A stretch of 34,819 nucleotides of DNA, from contig JACREB010000159.1 of NCBI GenBank assembly GCA_016218475.1, positions 1-34,819 on the forward strand. The letters run 5' to 3'. A model generated the notes under the pieces. It saw nothing but the letters and a program-made list of their open reading frames with translations. It had not been told where the DNA came from and made no database searches. This DNA comes from Nitrosomonadales bacterium (GTDB lineage: Bacteria > Pseudomonadota > Gammaproteobacteria > Burkholderiales > Gallionellaceae). Shown here in pieces: positions 1 to 7,695 of the stretch (position 1 is its first letter; each line of letters opens with the position of its first letter). The position numbers were made by a program, and so were the translations under genes.

Positions 1-135
1 AATGCTCATTTACTACATGTAAACTCCGCTTTTTGCGAGTTGGGCGGCAACGGCAAGCCGCCCATCCCTGCTTGACCCGCTTCGCCCGATTTTGCCTTGC
101 ACTGCATCCCTTGATCGCTTTGTGACACAGTAAGA
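1..135 (+). mobile_element. MITE copy 1 (left end outside window)
   Basis: This is the right part of a non-autonomous transposon that recurs at 4783-4925 and, inverted, at 28058-28248. Its right terminal repeat ends CGCTTTGTGACACAGTAAGA at 116-135, matching the other copies. It carries the longer internal segment (about 35-85) shared with copy 3 and absent from copy 2. The base pairs after the end are TTAT, similar to the TTAA and CTAA target duplications of the other copies. It lies 15 bp from the trxB stop codon. No transposase is encoded. The left end and left target duplication cannot be seen. Confidence 0.8.
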
Positions 136-150
136 TTATTCAGCGTTTCC

Positions 151-1158
<1,008 letters not shown>

Positions 1159-1187
1159 TTACGGCAGCCTGTCGAGCACTCATCGGT

Positions 1188-1200
1188 TAAAATGGCGTCA
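1188..1200 (+). promoter_or_regulatory. possible -10 box giving a leaderless mltB transcript
   Basis: TAAAAT at 1188-1193 ends six bases before the ATG at 1200, so initiation 6-7 bases downstream would start the mRNA at or next to the start codon. No Shine-Dalgarno is visible between box and ATG, and no convincing -35 is seen. This is a pattern-based guess. Confidence 0.3.
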
Positions 1201-2174
1201 TGAGAATTATCCGTTTCGCCATTGCATTTCTGGCATGGTTTTTTGCGTCGCAATTCGCCCATTCTGCCGCGCTGCCGGGTATTCCCGAATTCGTCGACGA
1301 GATGGTCGCCAGGCACCAATTCAAGCGCGGCGAGCTGGAAAATGTTTTTGCCCGTGCGCAGCATCGCCCGGATGTGATCGAGGCGATTTCCCGCCCCGCG
1401 ACCATCAAGCCATGGCCTGAATACCGTGCGGCATTTGTGAATCCGAAGCGCATCGGGCTCGGGCTGGAGTTCTGGGACAAATACCGGCAGACCTTGAGCC
1501 GCGCCGAGAAAAAATACGGCGTGCCGCAGGAAATCATCATCGCGGTAATCGGAGTGGAAACGCTCTACGGGCAGAATGCCGGCAAATTTCTGGTGCTGGA
1601 TGCGCTGGTCACGCTGGCATTCGATTACCCGCGCCGCGCAGATTTTTTTCGGGGCGAACTGGAGCATTATCTGTTGCTGGCGCGCGACCAGCAATTCGAC
1701 TTGCTGACTATACGCGGCTCTTATGCCGGCGCGATCGGCATCCCGCAATTCATGCCGGGCAGTTATCGCAACTATGCGGTGGACTTTAACGGTAACCGCA
1801 AGATTGATTTGCAGCATGAAAACCAGGATGCGATAGGCAGCGTGGCCAATTATCTGAAAGGTTACGGCTGGGTCAGGGGCGAACCGGTCGCCGTGCGCGC
1901 GAAAATCGGCGAGGAAATCTGCCCCGGCGAGATCAGGGCGCCGCGCAGCCTGGCCGATTGGGCGCTGGCGGGGATAGTGCCGGACACGGGTTCCATATCG
2001 GGAAAATCCGCGCGCCTGGTCGATTTCACGGTGGAGGAGGGCAAGGAATTCTGGCTGGCGTTCAATAATTTCGAGGTCATCACGCGTTACAACAACAGTG
2101 ATTTTTACGCGATGTCGGTGTTTCAGCTCGCGGGGGAATTGAAAGCGGCGCGCAAGGCTGGTTTGCCGAAGTGA
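1200..2174 (+). CDS. mltB: MltB-type lytic murein transglycosylase, soluble periplasmic form
   Basis: Cleaves the MurNAc-GlcNAc bond of peptidoglycan with formation of 1,6-anhydro-muramic acid, in the periplasm. The 324-residue product begins with a cleavable signal peptide (about residues 1-23, ending AHSA). There is no lipobox cysteine, so unlike E. coli MltB it should be soluble rather than a lipoprotein. The catalytic glutamate is Glu120 in GVETLYG, and the family-3 SLT motifs GAIGIPQFMPGSY and NYLKGYGW follow. No Shine-Dalgarno is evident. It is transcribed away from trxB, and a B-type REP plus a second palindromic repeat follow its stop codon. Confidence 0.93.
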   Translation: MRIIRFAIAFLAWFFASQFAHSAALPGIPEFVDEMVARHQFKRGELENVFARAQHRPDVIEAISRPATIKPWPEYRAAFVNPKRIGLGLEFWDKYRQTLSRAEKKYGVPQEIIIAVIGVETLYGQNAGKFLVLDALVTLAFDYPRRADFFRGELEHYLLLARDQQFDLLTIRGSYAGAIGIPQFMPGSYRNYAVDFNGNRKIDLQHENQDAIGSVANYLKGYGWVRGEPVAVRAKIGEEICPGEIRAPRSLADWALAGIVPDTGSISGKSARLVDFTVEEGKEFWLAFNNFEVITRYNNSDFYAMSVFQLAGELKAARKAGLPK

Positions 2175-2197
2175 CGTGCCATGCGCCGTTAAACCCC

Positions 2198-2258
2198 TGA
2201 TGAAACAACTAGCCATTCGACTAGGCCATCAAAAGGCGATGTCCAAGTCGCTGGTTAT
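2198..2258 (+). repeat. REP-like palindrome B, copy 1
   Basis: Imperfect hairpin beginning TGATGAAACAACTAGCC and ending GCTGGTTAT. The arms are CGACTAGGCCATC and GCGATGTCCAAGTCG around an AAAAG loop. The same element recurs at 18561-18615 (inside ileS, opposite strand), 23049-23110 and 29889-29977. It directly abuts the F-type palindrome at 2259-2362. Confidence 0.8.
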
Positions 2259-2362
2259 CCCGGCCTCCCCCTTATCAGGGGAGGAGCAAAAACAACGGAG
2301 TCGTCTTACCTACGCAACTGCGCCGATACTACACCTCCCTTGACAAGGGGAGGCCGGGAGGG
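2259..2362. repeat. F-type inverted repeat (GGCCTCCCC family), copy 1
   Basis: Left arm CCCGGCCTCCCCCTTATCAG pairs with a right arm containing CTTGACAAGGGGAGGCCGGG near 2338-2358. About 50 bp of unmatched sequence lies between the arms. A related element at 22999-23134 also carries a B repeat. It fills the gap between mltB and the next gene; no gene is seen in it. Confidence 0.6.
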
Positions 2363-2388
2363 GTTGGTTTTAGAAAGAAATGTTCTTC

Positions 2389-3240
2389 ATGAAAATTATT
2401 TCCGCGAGCCTCATGCTGTTATTCTCTGCCCCCGTTTTTGCGGAGCTGGAGATCATTGCGCTCAAGCATCGCAGTGCCGAGGAAGTGCTGCCCGTCATCC
2501 GCCCGTTGCTGGGTAAGGAGGACGTTGCCAGCGGCATGAACTACCAGCTTATCTTGCGCACTTCGCCGCACAACATTGAGCAAATTAAAAGATTGCTGGA
2601 AAGCATCGACGTTGCGCCGCGCAGCCTGAAAATTACCGTGATGCAAAACGTGGACAGCGAGACCGTCGCGCGGTTGACCGAGGTGTCCGGTAATGTGGGC
2701 TTGAACCGCGAGGCGCGGGTTACCGTGCCCGGTAGCGGCAATAACAGCGGGCTGAATGTTGAAGCGGGGCAAGGCCGGGACAGGCTAAAGGCGCATGTGG
2801 TCAGTACCCGTTCGCTCGAAGACGACCGTAAAACGCAGCAACTGCAAGTGCTGGAAGGTAATCGCGCACTGGTGCGCAGCGGACAATCCGTTGCCGTTCC
2901 TCAGCGGCAGGTGATACAAAACCAGTGGGGAACCCGTGTGATCGATAGCACGCAATACCAGGAAGTGGGCAGCGGGTTTTATGTGTTGCCGCGTGTCAAT
3001 GGAAACAGGGTGACGCTGGAAATCAGCGCCCAGAACGACTCGCTCGCGCCGGGCAGCGGTGATCCAACCATACGTGTCCAGCAGACTTCCAGCGCCGTGT
3101 CAGGGCGTTTGGGCGAATGGCTGGAAATTGGCGGGTTAGGGCAGCAAAAAAATAACGACGATGCGACTATTTCCACCCGTAGCGCCTCGCGGATGCGCGA
3201 GCAGCGCAGCGTGCTGATCAAGGTGGAAGAAATCAAATAA
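2389..3240 (+). CDS. secretin-domain-related exported protein, function unknown
   Basis: A 283-residue exported protein. Residues 1-20 form a signal peptide ending APVFA. Residues 21-80 (ELEIIALKHRSAEEVLPVIR to ESIDVAPR) read as a secretin N-type (NolW-like) domain. The C-terminal half (GSGFYVLPRVNGNRVTLEIS) resembles the beta-rich secretin core of type II/III systems. It is far shorter than a channel-forming secretin and lacks the rest of the pore domain, and no pilus or secretion genes are nearby. An ATG three codons upstream (2380) is also possible; 2389 was chosen because AGAAAG at 2372 is better spaced and the signal peptide starts there. Its role is unknown. Confidence 0.75.
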   Translation: MKIISASLMLLFSAPVFAELEIIALKHRSAEEVLPVIRPLLGKEDVASGMNYQLILRTSPHNIEQIKRLLESIDVAPRSLKITVMQNVDSETVARLTEVSGNVGLNREARVTVPGSGNNSGLNVEAGQGRDRLKAHVVSTRSLEDDRKTQQLQVLEGNRALVRSGQSVAVPQRQVIQNQWGTRVIDSTQYQEVGSGFYVLPRVNGNRVTLEISAQNDSLAPGSGDPTIRVQQTSSAVSGRLGEWLEIGGLGQQKNNDDATISTRSASRMREQRSVLIKVEEIK

Positions 3241-3618
3241 CGTAGAAACGTGAAACTCGCCTGGCGAGAACGCACCCCTCCCCGTATTTTGGAGAGAGAG
3301 TATTTTAATTTTGAAAAAGGAAAGTGATCGAATGCTTCAATCAGTTTTAGAACACAGATGCCCGTCATGCGGCTTGAACCCGGATTATCCATTAGGCCGT
3401 CATTCCGGCGAAGGCCGGAATCCAGCAATAAAAAAAGCTCCGCAAAGCGGACAAAACAATGGTGTTGTCCTACTGGCGTGGGAATTTGTTAATCAACTGG
3501 ATACCGGCCTACGCCGGTATGACGCAGTTTCTTCTAATGGATTATTTAGGTTGAACCAAGGTTATCCATCGCGCGTACACACCGAATGGATTGCAAAAGC
3601 CGACAGCAAGGGGGCAAG
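3241..3618. other. intergenic region without a credible gene
   Basis: The 378 bases between the secretin-like gene and nnrS hold the dRS3-like inverted repeat at 3398-3524. Reading frames crossing it encode only repeat-derived peptides such as RHSGEGRNP. An nnrS promoter should lie in the last 90 bases, but no convincing -35/-10 pair is seen. Confidence 0.6.
3398..3524. repeat. paired dRS3-like palindromes
   Basis: Two inverted 28-bp arms, 3398-3425 (core CATTCCGGCGAAGGCCGGAA) and 3497-3524 (core ATACCGGCCTACGCCGGTAT), are each palindromic and face each other across about 70 bp. The arm resembles the neisserial dRS3 repeat type (ATTCC...GGAAT). The resemblance is from memory of that family, not a search. 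Confidence 0.65.
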
Positions 3619-4782
3619 ATGAGATTGTCTGCGCATCCGCTATGGCTGGTGGGCTTTCGTCCGTTTTTCGGGTTGGCGTGTTTATCTGGGTTGAGCCTGC
3701 CGATCTTATGGGCATTGTTTTTTTCGGGTATTGTTTCGATGCCGGCCATGCCGTTTTCCATGGTGCAATGGCATGCCCACGAAATGTTCTTCGGCTTCGG
3801 CTGGGCTGTTCTCGGTGGTTTCATGCTGACCTCGACCAAGAACTGGGTGAATGTGCGGGGCTACCACGGTTATCCGCTGATGTTTCTTGTTGCCGCATGG
3901 CTCTTCGAGCGGGCCGGCATGTGGTTTGTGGGGAGTTGGCCGCCATTCCTGTTCCGGATTTCAAACAACCTGTTCCTGGCGGCGGTTGTTGCGATGATTT
4001 TGTGGACGCTGATACGCAACCGCAAGAATGACACTTATCGCGGCGACAACATCTTCTTTTTGGTGATCCTTCCTGTTTTTCTGGTGGCGAAGAACCTGAT
4101 GCTCAGCGCGGAATATGCGCAGGTTGGCTGGAGCATGGCGGTGGGACTTTTCCGGATGGCATTCCTGGTGATGCTGGAACGGACGCTCGCGCAGTTTATG
4201 AAGGCCGGATTCCAGGTTTCGATCCTTAGTAATCCGGTGCTGAACAAGGCAATCAAGATTCTCGGGCTGATGTTGGTGTTCGAAAGCCTGATGCCGCCGC
4301 AGCTATCCGGCTGGATTGCGCTGCTGCTCGCGCTATTGCTGGCGGGACGCTTCTTTTTCTGGAAACCGCAGTTGGCCATGCAGCGGCTCGATATCGGGGT
4401 CATGTACCTGGGCTACCTCGCGCTTGTCGCGCAACTGCTGATCGAGTTCGCCAGGCATGTCGCCCACCCCGAATGGCCTGCATCCATCTCCATCCATGTT
4501 TTTACTTTCGGCGTGATGGGCGTCATTATTCCCGGCATGCTGGTCAGAATATCGAAGGGGCACACGGGCAGAAAAGCGAGTTTCGATGCTGCCGACAAAA
4601 TGGTTCTCAGGGTTATGATCCTGGCATTCGTGTTACGCGTTGTTGCGCCACAGATTTATCCTGCCGGTTACACGCTCTGGATTTACCTCGCGGCATTTTG
4701 CTGGCTGGCCTGTTTTGCGACGCTCGCGTGGCGGTATATTCCCATGCTGGTGCAGCCACGGGTCGATGGCAAGGAACATTAA
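3619..4782 (+). CDS. nnrS: NnrS-family heme/copper membrane protein
   Basis: Polytopic inner-membrane protein of 387 residues with about 12 hydrophobic segments. NnrS proteins are linked to nitric oxide and nitrogen-oxide metabolism and stress. Family hallmarks are the N-terminal GFRPFFGLACLSG, the histidine motif WHAHEMFFGFGWAVLGGF, and HVFTFGVMGVIIPGMLVRIS followed by KGHTGR. An upstream in-frame ATG at 3586 exists. The start at 3619 is preferred because AAGGGGGCAAG precedes it directly and MRLSAHPLWLVGFRPFF matches the family N-terminus. The TAA stop (4780-4782) lies inside the 4-bp target duplication of MITE copy 2. It lies upstream of a signalling operon with a possible nitrate/nitrite-type sensor domain, suggesting but not proving a shared theme. 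Confidence 0.9.
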   Translation: MRLSAHPLWLVGFRPFFGLACLSGLSLPILWALFFSGIVSMPAMPFSMVQWHAHEMFFGFGWAVLGGFMLTSTKNWVNVRGYHGYPLMFLVAAWLFERAGMWFVGSWPPFLFRISNNLFLAAVVAMILWTLIRNRKNDTYRGDNIFFLVILPVFLVAKNLMLSAEYAQVGWSMAVGLFRMAFLVMLERTLAQFMKAGFQVSILSNPVLNKAIKILGLMLVFESLMPPQLSGWIALLLALLLAGRFFFWKPQLAMQRLDIGVMYLGYLALVAQLLIEFARHVAHPEWPASISIHVFTFGVMGVIIPGMLVRISKGHTGRKASFDAADKMVLRVMILAFVLRVVAPQIYPAGYTLWIYLAAFCWLACFATLAWRYIPMLVQPRVDGKEH

Positions 4783-4925
4783 TCTTACTGTGTCACATAG
4801 CGCTGAAGGGTGCATTGCGGCGTTAAAATCGGGCTCAAAATGCTCATTTACGCTATGTAAACTCCGCTTTTTCACCCGATTTTGCCTTGCACTGCATCCC
4901 TTGATCGCTATGTGACACAGTAAGA
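4783..4925 (+). mobile_element. MITE copy 2, complete, 143 bp
   Basis: Terminal repeats TCTTACTGTGTCACATAGCG and its exact reverse complement bound the element, and TTAA flanks it on both sides (4779-4782 and 4926-4929). The inner 30 bp on each side are also imperfect complements, so the whole unit can fold into one long hairpin with a roughly 40-nt loop. It lacks the roughly 50-bp internal segment of copies 1 and 3. The 4-bp duplication and terminal repeats are the classical signs of transposition. No transposase is present. The upstream nnrS stop codon and the leader of the downstream kinase gene are made partly of this element. Confidence 0.88.
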
Positions 4926-4952
4926 TTAACAGGCTTTGTGCGTTGTTCAATT

Positions 4953-5684
4953 ATGGATAAAACATTTCACCCCATTTTGACTGACCGGCAAGAGCTGTCG
5001 GATATGCACCTGCAAATCCGCCGCATGTGCCACGACCTCAACGCGCCCATCCGCGCCATCCACGGCTTTGCGGAAATCCTGCAACGGCGTGAGGCAGCCC
5101 AATTGAGCGAAAAAAGCAATATGTACTTGCAGCGCATGGTTGCGGCTACGTACACCATGGAGCGGATTGTCGGTCGCCTGCACCAGTATGCCCGGCTTGC
5201 CACCCACGAGGTAAAACTCAAGCCTGTCCCGGTCGCGCAGTTTACCGGGGAAATAATCTCCACCCATTACCGCAACCTGCCGGATGGCGCATCGTTGCAA
5301 TGGAAGGCGGACCAGGCTCTGGTATGGTTCAGCGATCCATCGCTGCTGGAAACCATTTTGCGGGAACTGGTGGAAAATGCCCTGCTGTACACAAAGGCGG
5401 GGATTCCTCCCCAAGTGAATATTGACTGGAACGCCGAGCAAGACAGGCTGTTGCTGACAATCAGCGACGAGGGTATCGGCATCGACCCGGGATATCACCA
5501 GCGCGTCTTCGACCTGTTCGAGCGACTGCATGGCCGCGACCATTATCCGGGCGCAGGAGCGGGGCTCACCATGGTGCTCAAGGCGGTCACTTTGCTGGGC
5601 GGCACGATTGCGCTCGCTTCCGCTGTCGGTTTCGGCACCACCGTGCAAATTTTGCTGCCCAAGCATGATGGAGCAAGCGTATGA
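4953..5684 (+). CDS. soluble histidine kinase, phytochrome-like HisKA/HATPase, no sensor domain
   Basis: A 243-residue cytoplasmic kinase made only of a dimerisation/phosphoacceptor domain and an ATPase domain. The phosphoacceptor is His27 in MCHDLNAPIRAIHGF, of the phytochrome-kinase type. The N box is ELVENALLYTK, the G1 box DEGIGID, and the F/G2 region VFDLFERL to GAGAGLTMVLK. No input domain is present, so it presumably depends on a partner, plausibly the membrane sensor encoded next (ATGA overlap at 5681-5684). A GTG at 4938 is an alternative start; ATG 4953 is taken as the conventional choice, but neither has a clear Shine-Dalgarno. The leader is MITE-derived, so the insertion may have changed its expression. 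Confidence 0.85.
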   Translation: MDKTFHPILTDRQELSDMHLQIRRMCHDLNAPIRAIHGFAEILQRREAAQLSEKSNMYLQRMVAATYTMERIVGRLHQYARLATHEVKLKPVPVAQFTGEIISTHYRNLPDGASLQWKADQALVWFSDPSLLETILRELVENALLYTKAGIPPQVNIDWNAEQDRLLLTISDEGIGIDPGYHQRVFDLFERLHGRDHYPGAGAGLTMVLKAVTLLGGTIALASAVGFGTTVQILLPKHDGASV

Positions 5685-7117
5685 GCCGGCAACCCTCATC
5701 TCCGGCATCGCTGCTGGCACCCGGCATCAGGTTTGTGCAGAACCTCAAGTTCGCGGAAAAATTCCTGCTTGTTTTTCTGTTGCTCCTGATCCCGCTCACT
5801 TATGCAAGTTACTACCTTCTTGACGATGTACACCAGCATACCCGGGAGAAACAGTTTGAAATGGATGGGCTGCAATATGCGATTCAGGTTTCTGCGCTGC
5901 TCGAATTGATCCCGCAGCATCGCGGCATGACCAACGGGCTGTTGCAGGGCGACGAACGCTTCCGCGCCAGAATCGCGGCCATGCAACCGGCGCTGGAAAA
6001 GGCGCTGGCCGATGCAGATGCCGCAGACCGGCGCTGGGGAGCCGAATTACGGCTGCACGGGCCATGGCAGCAGGTTCGCTCCCGCTGGCTGAAGCTGCAT
6101 GGCGATACCGGGCAATTGACCGCCGAAGCCAGTTGGCGGCAGCACACCGTCCTGATTGCAGACTACATGAATTTGATTTTTCGCATCACCATCAATAGCA
6201 CACTTTACACTGAAGGCGATCCGTCCACACGCCATCTGATCGAAGTGAATTTTCATTACCTGCCCCAGCTCATCGAGGCTTTGGGTCAATTGCGCGGCAG
6301 CGGATCGGGCATGATCGCGGACGGAAAAATTTCCCATGACGAGAACCACGAATTTGCTCGCCTGATACCAAATGTATCGGCACTCGCCCGTGACGTGCGA
6401 CGCAACATGGGGTTTGCCTTTGAACTCAGCCGACCATTACAAACAGCCTTTGCCGGTCAGGCCAATCAGGCGATCAGCCAGGCTGATGATTATGCGGCGC
6501 TGGCCAAGACGCAAGCGCTGCAGCCTACCCTCTCCGCCCCGCTCTATTTCGACCGCGGAACCGAAGCCATTTCCAGCGGCTACCGCCTGCTCAAGATGAC
6601 CACGGAATATGTCCATAACAGTCTTGCGCAGGAAATCGGGAGCCTCAACAACCACAGAAACACCCTGGTCATTATATTCATCATGGGGATGCTCATCATC
6701 GGCTATCTGATCATGGCCTTTTACTCCTCGATCCGCCATATCACCAAAAGCCTTGAAAATGTTGTGGATCACCTGCAACGCGGCGAGGCGCCGCAGGAGG
6801 TTGCCTTGCCGGGGCGCGACGAGCTGGGCAACATTGTCCGGTTGTTCAACCGGCTATCCGTGCAACTGATCCGAACCAATACCGAACTGCAACGCAGCCA
6901 CCATGAAGATCAACTGCTCGGTAGCCTTTCGCTGCTGGCACTGCAGAACGATGACCTGGAGCAGTTTGCAAAAGCCGCCTTGCCCCTGATTGTCGCCGCC
7001 GGGTGGCTGCCCTGCAAACCGGTCGGTCAGATCAATCTGGTGCGCGACGATAAAAACTGGGCGGGAAATGCCCGCCCGCCATCCTGCTTACCGGCCAGCC
7101 GGATGTGCATTCAATAG
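5681..7117 (+). CDS. membrane sensor (possible NIT-like domain, HAMP), truncated in GAF
   Basis: Residues 24-47 form a first membrane helix. A largely helical periplasmic domain runs to about 328; it contains LIPQHRGMTNGLLQGD, which recalls nitrate/nitrite-sensing (NIT) domains. A second membrane helix lies at about 329-350, followed by a HAMP domain to about 405. A GAF domain then begins (LEQFAKAALPLIVAAGWLP) but is cut after some 40 residues. From about residue 460 the frame reads through a hairpin (7059-7077) into a receiver-domain relic out of frame, giving a nonsense tail ending CLPASRMCIQ. Any original kinase module is lost. GGAG precedes the start, which overlaps the upstream kinase by ATGA. 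It may still act as a sensor subunit, or be a decaying gene. Confidence 0.7.
   Translation: MSRQPSSPASLLAPGIRFVQNLKFAEKFLLVFLLLLIPLTYASYYLLDDVHQHTREKQFEMDGLQYAIQVSALLELIPQHRGMTNGLLQGDERFRARIAAMQPALEKALADADAADRRWGAELRLHGPWQQVRSRWLKLHGDTGQLTAEASWRQHTVLIADYMNLIFRITINSTLYTEGDPSTRHLIEVNFHYLPQLIEALGQLRGSGSGMIADGKISHDENHEFARLIPNVSALARDVRRNMGFAFELSRPLQTAFAGQANQAISQADDYAALAKTQALQPTLSAPLYFDRGTEAISSGYRLLKMTTEYVHNSLAQEIGSLNNHRNTLVIIFIMGMLIIGYLIMAFYSSIRHITKSLENVVDHLQRGEAPQEVALPGRDELGNIVRLFNRLSVQLIRTNTELQRSHHEDQLLGSLSLLALQNDDLEQFAKAALPLIVAAGWLPCKPVGQINLVRDDKNWAGNARPPSCLPASRMCIQ
7059..7077. other. perfect hairpin at a deletion junction
   Basis: GGGCGGG at 7059-7065 and CCCGCCC at 7071-7077 flank a five-base AAATG loop. 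Left of it the sequence encodes a GAF domain in one frame; from 7069 rightwards it encodes the middle of a receiver domain in another frame. The hairpin therefore coincides with the fusion point of two unrelated coding segments. Confidence 0.75.
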
Positions 7118-7236
7118 GCGCATTGGCCAAGGAAACCGCAGGCATTGCTTACTTTCTGACAAAGAGCGAACTTGACACGGAGAACCTCGAACGCACCATC
7201 CGGTTTACGCTCAAGAACCATGAATTGGTCCGTCGG
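7069..7236 (+). pseudogene. relic: C-terminal part of a receiver (REC) domain
   Basis: In the frame of the downstream regulator the bases encode CPPAILLTGQPDVH, then IAYFLTKSELDTENLERTIR. This lines up with CPPLIMLTG, IAGFIVKSEL and LEHSIRYAM in the REC domain of the diguanylate cyclase gene at 7692. The conserved Thr and Lys of a receiver are present. The N-terminal half with the phosphoacceptor Asp is missing, and a stop codon lies upstream in frame at 7051. It runs without a stop into the response regulator, so translation from ATG 7105 could give a 196-residue fusion. Confidence 0.75.
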
Positions 7237-7695
7237 ATGCATAAATTGGTCACTATTCTCATGGCCGATGACGACCCGGATGACCGGTTGCTGGTGGAGG
7301 ATGCTTTTGCGGAAATCCGGCTGGAAAACCCGCTGGATTTTGTCGGGGATGGCATCGAACTGATGGACTATCTGCACCGTAGAGGCGACTACGCCCATCT
7401 CGCCGGGACGCCGTTGCCCGGACTGATCCTGCTCGACTTGAACATGCCGCGCAAAAATGGGCAGGAAGCCCTGCATGAAATCAAGCAAAACGAGATATTA
7501 CGCAAAATTCCGATTGTGATTTTATCAACCTCCAAGGCGGAAGAAGATTTAATCGCCAGCTACAACCTCGGCGCCAATTCATTTATCGTCAAGCCGGTTA
7601 CCTTTGACAAGCTCGTGGAAGTGATCCGGGCAGTCACCGATTATTGGCTGTGTATCGTCACCCTTCCAACCTCAACAGAGAATTTACCAACATGA
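7237..7695 (+). CDS. single-domain response regulator, CheY/Rcp1-like
   Basis: Stand-alone receiver of 152 residues with the acidic triad DDD near the N-terminus, phosphoacceptor Asp67 in LLDLNMPRKNG, Ser/Thr in LSTSKAEEDL and Lys in FIVKPV. Rcp1-type regulators partner phytochrome-like kinases, which fits the kinase at 4953. The start is uncertain: ATG 7237 (MHKLVTIL), ATG 7261, or an upstream start at 7105 that would fuse the REC relic. No good Shine-Dalgarno distinguishes them. The stop overlaps the next gene by ATGA, so it is probably translationally coupled to the diguanylate cyclase. Confidence 0.85.
   Translation: MHKLVTILMADDDPDDRLLVEDAFAEIRLENPLDFVGDGIELMDYLHRRGDYAHLAGTPLPGLILLDLNMPRKNGQEALHEIKQNEILRKIPIVILSTSKAEEDLIASYNLGANSFIVKPVTFDKLVEVIRAVTDYWLCIVTLPTSTENLPT

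Noticed and set aside
3311-3622. ORF of about 100 codons before nnrS
   Set aside because: Translates the dRS3-like palindromes (RHSGEGRNP, LDTGLRRYDA) and overlaps the nnrS start; typical repeat artefact.
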